From NCBI GenBank assembly GCA_016858145.1, contig JAEHOE010000123.1:186001-250000 (forward strand): 64,000 nucleotides of DNA. Reading direction: 5' to 3'. This DNA is from Edaphochlamys debaryana (lineage: Eukaryota; Chlorophyta; Chlorophyceae; Chlamydomonadales). The notes below the pieces were generated by a model. It was given only the letters and a program-made list of their open reading frames with translations, was not told where the DNA came from and did not search any database. The position numbers and the translations under genes were made by a program. This document shows positions 41,963-54,200 of this stretch, piece by piece; within the stretch, counting starts at the first letter, position 1; each line of letters starts with the position of its first letter.

Positions 41963-43581
41963 GTCCTGCTGTGCACGTCCGGCAACGGGCTGGCGTGATG
42001 TTGGCCAGGCTGGCTTGCCGGCTGGCGCAGACTTCGAGTCCGCGGCGGAGAGACCTACAGGTCCTGCCCTGGGGTTCATGGCGTGAGTTAATCCCTGTAC
42101 ACCAGCTGGGCAGGAGCAGGAGCGGACTACACTGTTGGTTCGCTTGTGCTGGGGTCATCTACAACAGTTGTTGCGGGACCGGGAGCTTCGTGCTATCGGC
42201 TTCTTTAGGAGCCATTATTCGGGACACTTCCCCTGGTTTGGTGCCGGTGCCCTTGCGCATGCTTGGAGGCCGTTGCTGTACGACCCAACGCTGACTCAGG
42301 TCAGGCACGGCGCTGCTCAGTCTGAGGGGCGTGATCACGTGGGCTCTGACACATTCTTATCTTCGGACGAGGGCCTGGCTCACCATCCCGTGCAGTCAGG
42401 GTGCGAGCACCACTAGCTTCACGACTGGCGTCGGGTGTGATCGCCAGCAGAGCTTGTGTGTTCTGGTGTGCTGGGGTGTGGCTTGTCGCCGTTGATGCAA
42501 CATGGGCTTGTGTGCTGGGGGCGCCACGGATAAGGGTGGGTGAGATCCTGCGGGCTTGAAGTGCTTGGTGGTTGCAGGGCCGTGCAGGGCCTATAGGCAG
42601 TGTTGCTATCTTCCTTTCGTTCTCGTGCATTTCGATTCTGAGGGCTCTGAACGAAAGCGTTTTGGCAACTTTCGTGCAGGGGTCACGAAAGATTTCCCCC
42701 TGGGGACCCATGTTTCGTGTCCATGTACCGAAGGATTTGGCCCCTGCTGACCCCCTTTCGTGCGTCTGGGCCAAGCTGGGGAACACTTTCTGACAAGGTC
42801 TACCCGGCACAAGGGTTAACGGTGTCAGTTGCACGCTCCCAGAGCGCTGGCACGCCAAGGAGACAGGGGTTTGCTCGACGGGGAACACTTCCAGACAAGG
42901 CTATCATGCTGACGCCGCACCGCACGGTGTGCCCCCTCAGCCCTTAATGGACAGGGATCAGGGTTCCCTGTAGCGGGAAACACTTCCTGCCGCGGGGCCC
43001 TAGCGCAGGGCACGCCAGTGCCAGCTGCAAGACGCCCCCCCACCCCCTTGTACCGAAACCACTGAGCTGCACAGCAGTCCGGGCTTGCCCCCCTTTTTTT
43101 TGGAAGTGGGACTTGGGTTGCGTGTGCATGGCCGGTGGGTCGCCGGTGGGTCGCAGGCGGCGCAGGGGGCTGCGGGTGCTGCGGGGGGAGGGAGGCCGCG
43201 TGGCCGCGTGGCTGCGGCACGGCACGTGCACCCCGCCGCGCTGCAACACGCGACGAGGCGCATCATGTAGGCGACACGCGTAATGCAGCATGCGTGGCAC
43301 GCGCGGCTAGTCGCAGGAGCTTAAGCGTGCCTCGGGAGAACACCGCAAACGCGTCGGCCCCTGCGTCCTGCACATTGCTTCAGACGGCACTCTGCTTCTG
43401 CACTGCGGCGCTGCCTGGCTGCGGGGGCCCGAAAGACGCTAAAACTTCCGGAAGTGCTACTTCTCCGATTTCGGGCGATTCACTGTTGACGTGACCGCAT
43501 AGGCGTAGCCCCTGCTCCGCTCTCCGAGCGGAGTCTGGGGCAAGCCAACCAAAAGCCTGCGAAAGCCAAACTTTCGTGCGC

Positions 43582-43621
43582 ATGTACCGAAAGTTACGGC
43601 ACCCGCAGGGGGTACTTTCGG
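43582..43621. repeat. Inverted repeat ACCGAAAGT ... ACTTTCGGT
   Basis: Perfect 9-bp arms separated by about 20 bp. The neighbouring string CATGTACCGAA also occurs near 42722 in similar TTTCGTG context, so this is probably a dispersed element remnant. Confidence 0.5.
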
Positions 43622-43667
43622 TCACAGCCAAGAACCAAGCCCCAGGAAGATAGCAGCACTGGGTCAA

Positions 43668-43852
43668 ACGGTCGCGGCTGCCAACGTTGTGACACCTACC
43701 GACGGGGACGCAAGAAGCGGACAGCACGCTTTACATGACTCACATGCTGTGGAGACCTCTGGGCCCCGTCGGGTGCGGAGTGCAGAGTTGACCAACAGTA
43801 CCAGAAACGGGGATGCTGACGGCCGAGTCGGGCTCCGGCGGTCGTCAGGAAG
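43668..43852 (+). repeat. Third copy of the dispersed repeat found upstream of the matrix-protein gene copies
   Basis: Nearly identical to 2215-2400 (and the mirror copy near 5220-5370), including CCTACCGACGGGGACGCAAG. Ends are abrupt on both sides. It marks the inner part of the palindrome arms as a mobile or dispersed sequence. Confidence 0.75.
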
Positions 43853-44579
43853 GCTGGGATCCACGCTCCATTGTTGCCCCGGCGGGTGTTACAGCCGCCA
43901 AGGCCCTCACTGATTCAACTAGGACCATGCCCCTGGCCGCTGGAAGACGCCTTGGCCGCGTCCTCATGGGCCCGGTCACGCTGATACAGCGCGTGTTCTC
44001 TCTCAACCGCCTACCCGAAACATTCCCTTCCCTTCTTCCCTCCCTATTCGCGTAACCTCGTCTCCCGTTTCCCCCCCCGTACTGGCGGTTGGTGCCTACA
44101 GGTAGTATGCGCCTCATAGTGCCGTACGGAATGTCGCCGTACGACCAGGCCTGGCCGACTCGGCCCACAGGGTCACCACGCGCACGGCACGAGTCGGCAC
44201 AAGCCGTACGACGGGCGGGCGGCGGGCCTGAGCAGCGAGAGGGCCCGACATCACACTCGCCTGCGCGAACGCCCCGCAAAGAAACGCACCACATCTCGCA
44301 ATTCAACACCGTCTCTCCTTTGCGCTCGCCTGCGCTGCCGAGCAGTAGTAGCCTGAGGCAGCCCTGACCGTTCGCGCGACCAGAGGCTTGAATTGCTGTA
44401 CCTATCAGTGCATTTTGGGACATAGCGTAGATGTAGGCGCCAGGTCCACAACCTAACGTAGTTTTCGACCGATGGGCAATCGGCATCGACTTCTCGTCGC
44501 GCAAGGGCGGCCGGCGACGCCACATGCGTGTAGGTGTGGTTGCTGACAACAAGTTTTAGACGCCTCACGGGCCGGCTCG

Positions 44580-47500
44580 GTGGTCACACCACCCCTTGCG
44601 TCCCCACCGCGTGCCACCGGGCGTCACCCCCTTGCCCCCCGCCCCGTTTTCCTCTGTCGTCCGCGCCTGGCAGGGGCCCTCCTGATCACACTCGCTCTAG
44701 TCTCGTGTTCTGAGCACGTCTTGGGCGCAAGCTCCGTTCTGGAGCTCATACGCAGCCGCTCAGACCTGAGCACGCTGAGGCAGCTGGTGACGACAGCAGC
44801 CCGGCGACTCCCGGACTTTGGGAGGACGCTCAACGCGACCGACCTGCCATTTACCATGTTCCTGCCCAACAACGAGTAAGGCTCATGCTTCATGTGAAGA
44901 AAGTCAGCGCAGGGCTGGGCTCATCCCTAGGGGATCCAGGGCAATTCGTGGGATTTGGCCTGGGGCCCTGAGCCCCAGGAGCCCCCGCAAGGTACCTAGG
45001 ACCCGCTGCACCCCTGAGGCTGACGCAACTTCCTAGCCGCTGGGTTTGCTAAGTAGTGGGACCTGGATATGGGCTACCTGTCCTTAGCAATGCAAGCGCA
45101 CCGTCATGCGCCCGCAGCCCCGGGCCCCCGTTCAGCCTCGCCTTCCGCACGCTCCCCTACACCTCGCGGCCCACCCGCAGTGCATTCGCTGACCTCGGCC
45201 TACCCAGGGAGCAGCTATCGTCGCTGTCTGGGCGGTCACTGCTACAGGTGGGAAGCGGGTGGTCTGAGTGTGCGGCGCGGTCCTGTCCTCCGCCGTTGTT
45301 TTGGCCGCTGGCGGTGCTGCTTCCCTTAACCGCGACAATTTCTGGAACCCCTTCCCTTAAAACCCCCAGCTGTTGAGTCAGCACGTGATTCCAGGTGCCG
45401 CCTATGACCTGGGGCCTGAGTCTATAAATGCCAACCTGACCACGGAGCTGGGCAGGTGCGCCAGTCCGCGCCTCTAATCCGGAGGACCAGGGTAGATAGA
45501 GGGGCCGTGGGTACCGAGCGTAGAGGCAGTCTGGGGCCTCAGCGTTGCTCTACCATGTGATGGTTGCCTTCCCAGCCTCACCAGCGGTCGGGGTTGCACA
45601 CAAGTGTCTGGTCCACTGCGTTCCCGCGCTGGGGCCTATGTACCAACGCCCTCGCTCTTGCACCCCCGACAACGATGAACGTCCAAGGGGGCCGGCGGGT
45701 CGGGGCCCTCGGGCTCTCTTGCTGACGCGCCTGTGTTTCCTCCATTGTGTGCCCCTCAGGACCGGGGTGCCGTACGGCGTCGTACGTGTGGTGGCTGCCG
45801 AGGAGGCCGCGGAGGACGGCACCCAGCTAGCGATCGAGAGCCCGGACGGGTGAGAGGCTGCCCTGGAGGTGCTGCATGACCGAGATGGAATGCGCCTAAC
45901 GGCACAACAGTTCCCAAACCCTGCCCTCGACGTCGCCCCGCCCAGGTCTCTAGCATCAGTCCTAGAGGCGAACCTGACTGCGGGGCCGGCCAGGGCGCAC
46001 GTGGTGGGATCCGTACTGCACTCCTGGTACGACAGCCTGGATCAGGTGCGGATAGGGGCGGCGCGGGGAGCTCGGGGACACGTGGGTTTGTCAGGACTCA
46101 CGCCTGGACGGCATTGTGAGACCACCAGTGTGGCAACCTCCCGTACGGATCTGGGTCAGGGGCCGAGGCAGGGGACCCGGGATTCGGATCCTGGATCTGG
46201 AGGCGGCCAGGCGGGGCCAAGCCATCAGGTTTCCTGCCCACGCGTCTACACTCCCCCCCCCCTCTTCTCCTCCGCCCCAGGCCCTGGACCGCACTCCGCA
46301 GGCGCAGCCCTTCCTGGGGATGGCGCGGGCGGTGGGGCCGTGGCTGGAGCGGTGGCTGGGGGATGCCGAGGTAATCTTTGCGCCCTCCGCCGAGGTGGGT
46401 CGACGCTCAACGGAGCACGTTCCCTGAGGGCTTGCAGCCCAGAGCCGGCAGCTCCGCTGGGCGCAGAGCGAAGCCGCCCTGCTCGAGTGCGGGCAGGGAT
46501 TCTGACGGGACTGAACTGTATTGAGTCAGCTGTGTGTAGGGGGCTGCTGCCCTCAGTTCCTCTAGGCGCAGGGCCAGGCTGCGCTGCTGGAGGGCTCACA
46601 CAGGGGTCATGACAGCCACCCTAACCCACCTGCACCCCGTGCACCCTCCGTGCACCCCCCTGCACCCCCCCTTCCTCCCCGGGGCTCCCAGGCCATTGCC
46701 GCCGCCAACGAGCAGTACGGCATCGCGCTGGGCTCGGCATCGGAGGCCTGGCCCCCGGGGCTGCCCGCTCTGGAGATAGCGGCGTCCATAGCGGCCTACC
46801 ACCGTGAGGCGGTGTTTGGGCGGGGGGGCGGGGGGCTGGGGGGTGGGGGGAGAGGATTGAAGGGGCACCGGTATGGAGCACTGCTTTAAAGGGGAATGAG
46901 AGGGGGACGGCCTCCATAGCGGCCTACCACCGTGAGGCGGGGGCTTGGGGGCGGGGGGGCGGGGGGCTAGGACGCCTGGGAGCGGGAGGATTTGAGGGGC
47001 ACGGACGGAGGCTGAGCAGGGAGGCAGGGAGTTGAGTAGGTGCCCACGAAGGGTGTTCACAGGGGGGCGCGAGATTGGGGCCTGCCTCATGTCATGTCGG
47101 TCTCCATCCCTGAGTCAGAGGCTGGGGAGAGGGGGATACGTGGGATGCGAGGAAGGCGGGGCGCTTAAGTTGAGACCGTGGCGGCGGCGAGATAGGGGCA
47201 TGTGGAACAGGGGTGCAGCGGCTGTGGAACTGAGAGGGCCACCAGGGCGGAGGGAGTGAGGAAGGCGGAGGAGGAGTGCACTGCTACCCACCGGGGCTTG
47301 TGCAGTACCGTTATCGCATTCCGCCTTCCCGGTTCGGTTGCAGTGGCGGTTGACGGCGGCGGCTTCGACCTGGCGGGGCTGCGGCCGGGGGACGACTACT
47401 CGCTCATGACCATGGCGTAAGCGGGCTGGGGGCTGACTCAGGAGAGGGAGGGGGAGCAGGGAGGGGGAGAAGGGAGGGGGGATGGCTCATAACCATAGGG

Positions 47501-49940
47501 GCCTCAGGGGCCACCAGGGGGCACGGGAGGATGGTCTGTGCCACCTGGATGGGGCTCCTGTACCCCGCCCGTAGCCTGCCGCCCTTTGCCTGCCCTCTGC
47601 CCACTCGTCCGGGCAAGGGCATGTGCGCACCCGCGCTCCAGCACCAGCCCCCTCCTGAAACACCCGGGCGCACATCCGTACATCCGCAGGCAGGACGGCT
47701 TCTACCAGCTGCCGCTGGCCATCATCCGCCCCGAGGCCAGTGCGCCCGACAGCGGGGCGTCTGCAAACGCGAGCGCCCCGAGCCCACTGGTGGCGGGCGT
47801 GGCGGGGGCGGCGCGGATCGACCCGCCCTACACCATCCCCGTCGGCTTCCCCACGCGCCAGCAGCTCGTGCTCATCGACCAGGTGGGGTGCGGGCCCAAG
47901 GCAGCATTAAGGCTATGGGAATAAGCTTGACACCGGCCTGAGTATATGCTTGGCACCAGCTAGATGTTGCCCAGATTGACCGCGGCTAGCTGAGAGCCTA
48001 TGATGTCTAGATGCACCTTAGTCAGGTGTGAGCGTGGGACACTCGCCAGCCCTCGCCAGCCCTTCTTCGCCGGCCTCCACCCCGCTGCCCCGCAGGTGCT
48101 GCTGCCCACCTACCCGGACGCCTGGACCTACCTGGTGTCGCCCCGCTGGCTGGGGGACCCCGTGCCGCTCTTCAGCCGCTTCGCGTCGCTGCTGCGGGGG
48201 GCGCCGGGGGAGGTGCGGCAGCTGCTGCAGGTGGGGGGGAGGGGGGTCGAGGGGGTGGGGTCGGTGAAAGGGGGGAGCCAGGAGAGGTCAGGGAGGAAGA
48301 GCCGTGAGGGATGAAGAGTCAAGGACTCAAGGTGCAGGTGCTGCTATGGACGAGAGCGGGGCGCTGAGGAGCACGGGCGGGTAGCAAGCCCTCCACAACA
48401 CTCCGTGAGAGAGCGCCCTTCAAGCAGTGACAGCATCAGGCCCCCAAGTAACTTAATCACCACTCATGGCCTATCCCTGCAGGAGCCTCAGCAGTCGTTC
48501 ACGTTGCTGGCCGTAACCAACAAGGTAATCCTCAAGTATTGTGATATCGGGGACTCCGGAAAGGTTCGCAACAGTACACCAGGCTGAGCTGCAGGGGCCA
48601 CCTACCCATGCTCTTGAACGGGCATGACCAAGCCCCCATAAAACCCCAGGGTTTCCGAGCCTTCAACGACACGTACGGCATCAGCATAGAGGACTACCTC
48701 CAACTCCCTGCGGCGAGGGCTCACGTGCTCAAGGTGAGTACGGCAACGTGATCCAGCACACTGACTCACTCACTTGTGATTCGATCACCGGCTTTGTTTA
48801 TGCTCTCTACCAGCTTTGGCCCTCGGGGTCAGACCCAGATACTCGCTCCTCCTGCCCCTCAGAACCATATCCTGCGCCCTGCCTTCCGCTTCTCAAGAAT
48901 GAGCAGCGACAACGGGACCGTGTTTCAAACCCTTGTGTGAGCTGAGCAGGGCCGGGAAGTGGGGACCGGGGAGCCCCGCCGAGGGCTAGGCATCTCCCAT
49001 ACCTACCAGAGCTTCACATCTGCCGCATACCGCCTTCCTGGCTTGTCAACAATTGCAGTGCCTCCCCTTTGGCATTCGCCCCAACCGCGCTGTCTTAGGG
49101 GCCTGCCTTCCTGCGATGCCCAATAGGGTTGTTCCCTCAATAACCTTGCCTTCCCCTGCCCCCTACCTCTCGCACCAAACCCCTGATTCCCTATCCCGTC
49201 CTGCCCCTGTCAGATCCACGCTGCGCTCTGTGTACGCCTATCACGAGCTCATCGAGTACGACAACACATACGGCTTCGATGCAGACCAGTCATCCGGCGT
49301 TATGGCCGAGATGGGCTTGTTTCCGCCCACCGGCGCGAGCGATCGCAGCCTCCTATTCGGCAGGTGGGAGGCACGTGACGGAAGACGTCATGATCTCGTC
49401 AGGCTGAGCACGGAAGGCGTTGGAAGGCGTCGCAAGGCGTCGGGGGGGTGGTCACGCACAAGGGGCTGGCCACGGGGACCAGGGCACCCAATGCAGGCGT
49501 CAGGGGCCATGCTATTGCTGGGGACGGGGGGAAACACAATCGGGACTGACCGTGCGTACTGCTTACCGGTAGTCGGCCACGGGTTCCACCTACCACAGCC
49601 TCGAAGTGTATTGCGCCCGAGGTCTTCCTTGCGTGCCACTCCCGGCAGGTCGTACATCTTCGCTCTCAATGGCCTACTGGTGCCGTACGGCGTAACGCCG
49701 CCGTCACCAGGCAGACCCGCGCAGCTTGTTGCGTCGCCTCCGGGCGCCCCTGACTCCCCGACAGCGCAACCACCCGTGTACCCAGGGTCCGAGGCTTATC
49801 TACCACCCCCATCACCGCCGCCCCCTGTCGCCGCCTACCAGCGGCGGGCGCCCCCGCCTCGCCGGAGAGCGCCGCCGCCACGGCACAGAGCGCCGCCGTT
49901 CCGCCGGCTGTTGCGGCCGCCACCAAGGCGGCGCGCATAA
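44580..49940 (+). CDS. Secreted fasciclin (FAS1) repeat protein, Pro/Arg-rich tail, start exon missing
   Basis: Fifteen exons (44580-44875, 45118-45247, 45370-45455, 45760-45849, 45946-46045, 46281-46394, 46692-46803, 47344-47416, 47690-47882, 48096-48230, 48483-48524, 48650-48733, 48863-48936, 49214-49363, 49649-49940) are in phase over 656 codons. A hydrophobic signal-like stretch (LAGALLITLALVSCSEHVLG) precedes the first FAS1 unit (FTMFLPNNE, LLSQHVIPGA). A second has VIFAPSAEAIAAANEQYG and a third FTLLAVTNKGFRAFNDTYG with HILRPAFRF. Units close with VPYG (TGVPYGVV, NGLLVPYGV). The last exon encodes PPPSPPPP and an Arg/Pro-rich end. FAS1 proteins are extracellular or membrane-attached adhesion proteins. 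No ATG occurs in frame after the upstream stop near 44545, so an earlier exon must supply the start. The intron after exon 7 repeats the exon's end. Confidence 0.85.
46911..46990 (+). repeat. Tandem copy of FAS1 exon 7 end, donor and intron start
   Basis: TCCATAGCGGCCTACCACCG, with GTGAGGCGG following, repeats 46785 onward at offset 128 bp. The match continues through the G-rich intron start and, more loosely, to GAGGGGCAC. This is the longest of the exon-boundary copies and keeps the donor intact. Confidence 0.8.
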
Positions 49941-51233
49941 CGGCGCTGTATTGATCGCTCCGTCCGTACGCACCGTACAATACGGTAGGCAAGATCCGTG
50001 TGGAGCGAATGTCGCGGTATCGCAGGGTGCGTGTGCCAGGAAGCCCAATTGGAACCTCAACGCTCGACGCATCGATAGGGGTAGCGACAGTATGTAGGAC
50101 AGATAGGCTTCAATCCGGCTTGGGGTGGTGGGGGCATCGTGCAGTGGTTCACAGCGATGTGCGTGGGGGCGGTTTCGGAACGAAGGCAGTCGCAGCGTGG
50201 GTGTACCGCCAGAGGAGGGTAGTGTTGTTCGGAAGCATATGCACGCAGGTGGCAACATTCATCCTTGTGAGGGGCATGGGGCGGGAGGTCATAGGCTCTT
50301 AGCCCTCGACTAGGACACAGTGTGTGTGGGGGCGGTTGTTGCCTTTACTGAAAGGTTTCTCTCCTGAACCATGAGCTGCATGGCACTTCGCAGACTGGTT
50401 TGTGGTCCTCCGGCTTAGCAGACGCGGTTTAAAAGGTGCAGGGTTCGGCCCTGTTCGGCAGGGTCAAGGGAGATTGCCGTATCATAGTTCTTGAGCACAT
50501 GTGCGAGTGTACTAGGAAGGATAGGGCCGACTCTAACGGCCTCGCTGGTGCGCAGCATGCGCAGGTGGCACGCGCAGACCCACGCAAACCGCATGCATCC
50601 CTATGTGAGACGTTCGGGGACGGCCCGGACTGCAGAGTGCGGACCGTCTTGTGTCCTGGGCCTGGCCTCGCTGCGTACTTGTCGGCTGCTGATACGTCAC
50701 ACGCTTCGAGCTCTGTTCTTCATCTCTTGGGCAAGCTTTTGTGTTATCGTGTACCCCGGCACCCTGGCTTGGTGGTCCCTTTTGATGGGGGGAGGGGGCG
50801 AAGGGACGCACTCTTCTAGCAGTGCAGGTGCCGTGTGGTGGGAGGGCATTGCTAGCAGCCGTGCCGTGGAGGGAAATGTTGCGGCGACGCCCCGTCGTGA
50901 GAGGATGTCATGCAAAACGGACCCCTGGGACAGCTTGCGCATTGCACACCACGCGGCGAGCGCGTGTAGCTTTGGCCCTCACAGCAATTATTACACATTA
51001 CACATACACATCCTGCACGGTCGCATAGGTCCCGCCTGCACACAGACGCGCCCGCTCGCGACTCCCCGACAGCGGGCGGACGTGGCTTCCGCTGCCGCGA
51101 ACGCACCCAGACACCAGCCGTTTGCTCCGTTTCTCTTATCAACGTACACATTTGCTGCCATGGGGCTTGTACTGTAGAATGCCGATAGCAAGTTAGCATT
51201 CTAGGGTGCAACCCAGCCTCGCAACCCAGGCCG
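49941..51233. other. Intergenic stretch, no supported gene
   Basis: FAS1 3'UTR and AMFR-like promoter must lie here. No coding exons, RNA genes or clear TGTAA were seen. Confidence 0.45.
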
Positions 51234-54200
51234 ATGGCGCAGGCGCAGTCCATGCGTGTCGGGCTGGGGGTCACAGTCTACTGGGCTTCAGCTGCAACGG
51301 CATTGACGTGGCTGGGGCAAAAGGCTGGCGACGATGGGGCATTGCAAAGGTGCGCTTGGGGGCCTCTCCAGCCTCGTAGGTACTTGGTTATCGGTGATGA
51401 ATCCTTGGACCTATCGAACAAACCAGGGGCTCCAGTTCTCTGGTGGACATGGCTGACGGAGCTGTGCCCTCGGAGGTGGCCGTCTTCGCCTGCCTCAACT
51501 TCTTCATTGCGTCGCTTGCGATGGCTGCGCTAGTGACTGCGGTGAGAGAACCCCTCGCCAAAAATGGGGTGATTAGGTCGCTCCGCGTTCGCCCGAAGGA
51601 CCCCCCGCTCCCTTTCGCTAAAGCAGAGGCTTCACGAGCTTACATCGTTGCTACGCTCCAGACTGGGCGGCCGGCGTGGGGCAGCACTTCCTCCTGCCCA
51701 CCCCCTTCCCCCTTCCCCTCCCGCCCCCCCCCGACTGGACTGAAATACCCGCAGGCCGTGTTTCTGGGGCCGCTCTCTGCACTCGAGTCCCAGCGGCTTA
51801 CCCACCGGCTCGTCAAATACGCGGTCTTCAAGCTGGTGTTTGTGGGATCGGTCATCACGCCGGACGCCAGGGATGTGGCGGTCTGGCTGGCTTGGTGGGT
51901 CAGGGCGGGGGTCGCCCGGGATGCAGCGGGAGGCTTGCGCGGGCCCAAGTCAAGCTTACACCGTGTGCAGGCCCTTTTGTTGCAAGCCCACAAACGTCCC
52001 TGAGCTCACGCTTCGTGATGCACCCGTGTCCTGTCGTTGCGCCAGGTTTGCGGTGGTGGGATACCTCCGCGTGTTCCTGGGCGCTGCGAAGGACCGACTG
52101 GACGGCCTGCTGACGGCTCCCGGTAGGTCCCTCAACACAGCAACACAGCACACAACACTGGTCCTGCTCTTTCTTCTGCTCCTGCTTTTGCCTGTTCTGA
52201 TAACTGCCTCGCGAGTGCCCGGGGCGTAGCATAGCGTGGGCATCCGTGCGTCCACCTGCATTCGCCCCCCCGAGAGCGCTAAGGTTCCACACCCGCACCT
52301 CTCGACCTCTGCTGTTGATTGCTGCCCCCATGTTGCAGGCGCGCCCCTGACCCGGCACGCTCGCAGCCTGGGCCTGCTGGTGATGGTGATGGTGGCGAAC
52401 GCGCTGGCGTACGCACTGGTACGTGGGGTGGGGGGTGGGGGTGGGGGTGGGGCGGCCGTATTCGGTGGTTGGCAGGTGTGGGGTCGTGGGTACATAAGCG
52501 AAGCTCAGTTGGCGAGGGGTGGCGAGCACGGGCTGCTGGGGCGGTGCACAGCTTGGGCGGGGCACAGGGTCCGGGCGGTGCGCAGTGCACGGACGAGTGG
52601 GTCCGGGTGGGTCCGGGCCGGCGTCCACCGGGGTGTTGGGAGGTGAAGGGCCTTGCCGAGGCCGAGGCTGTTTCTGAGAACCTCTCTTCCGCCAAGGGTG
52701 TTGGGCGAGCAGCTGCCTTTCCGAGGCTGATGCTGATGGCATGTGCGGCCTGTCCCCCTCCGCCGTGCGCCCAGGTCCTCCACGTGCTGCCCCGGCACGC
52801 GCCCGCGCCCTCGCGGGTGCTGCTGTGCGCCTTCGACTCCCTCATCGTGGCCATCGAGGGGGCCAAGACGCTGCTGAGATACGGTGCGTACGGCACCGTA
52901 CGGCACGTACGGCGTGTATGGCGTCTGTCAGGGATGTGCTTATGCTGGCCACGAGCAGCAGCGACTAGTGCCCACCGCAGCCGTAGCTTGCCGTAGCAGC
53001 ATCTGACCCCTCTCTTTCTCTTGAACCTGCCACAACTTATTGCGCCTTTTCTCCTCTTCTTCTCGTCACTCCTCAACCGCCCCGCAGCGGTGCACATGCT
53101 GGAGAGGCACCCCATCCTCAGCCCCTTCTCCCCAGCTCCAGAGGCTCCACCCCTAGGCCCAGCCTCAGCCGCCGAAGCCGCCACCGCCGAAGCTGCGGCC
53201 GGCGACGGCGCGTGGGACCCAGTAGCCGCCGGCGGCGCCCCCGCTGGGGCCGGGGCCGGTGCCGGCGGCGGCGCCGCCTACCACGGCGGCGGCGGCGGCT
53301 GGAGCAGCAAGGGCAGCTTCCTGTACCACGCGGAGCTGGTGGCCGACCTGCTGGTGCACGGGGCCACGCTGGCGCACTACCTGCACGTGTGGCTGCTGCA
53401 CGGCCTCAGCTTCCACGTGGGTCTGGGCCCACGTGGGCTTACGAGGCGGGGGGGCCGTTAGGGGTCTCTTAGAAGGTTGCCAGGGCTGCTGAGGTGGGCC
53501 TCCTCGGGCCCATGGGGGCCCATGGGGGCCTCTTGGGACGGACACGGGACTGGGGCCGGGCCAGGGCCTGGTGACGGTGGCGAAGGGCGGGGGGGCGTGC
53601 CGGATGGAGCCGGTGCAGTGGGCCGGCGCAGGCGCCGCGGCCCCAGAAGGGAGCGGCTGGGGATGCATGACCTACCGCAGCGCCAACACAACGGCGACCT
53701 CGCCACCCAATTTGCCACCCAACCCCCACGCACCCCCCACCCACCCCCCACCGCCCCCAAGCTCATCGATGCGGTGCTGTTCCTGGACATGCGGGCGGTG
53801 ATGCAGTCGCTGCTGCGCCGCCTGCGGATGCACCTGTCGTACTGCCGGGCCACGCACCGCCTCAACACCGCCTTCAGGTGGGGGCGGACGGCTGGCTGCC
53901 GTCAGGGAGGCCACTGAGGGTGTGGGGAGCAGGCTGGCCCGCGCTGCGGGGGCGGGGTTGGCTTGCTGAGTGGGGGCCGGTTTGTTGAAACCTCAAGTTG
54001 AGGGTGCGTGCCTTGAGGTTGCGTTACGCTGACCGAAGTTCTCTTGGCCTACCTTTCCTGGCCTGTGCCCGCCCAGGGACGTGCACCCCAGCCAGCTGGC
54101 GGCGGAGCGTGTGGCGGCGGCGGGCGGCGACGGCGCCGCCGCGGCGGCGGCGGCGGCGGCAGGGTACGGCGGCTGTACGACGGGCGTGGACTGCACGATC

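Larger units (their letters stand above)
40681..44579. other. Gene-poor stretch with repeats
   Basis: No splice-consistent gene found. It contains a 21-bp-type minisatellite (41868-41962), CGAAAG-rich repeat remnants (42620-42750, 43540-43640), the third copy of the matrix-gene upstream repeat (43668-43852), and possibly the missing first exon of the FAS1 gene near the right end. Confidence 0.4.
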
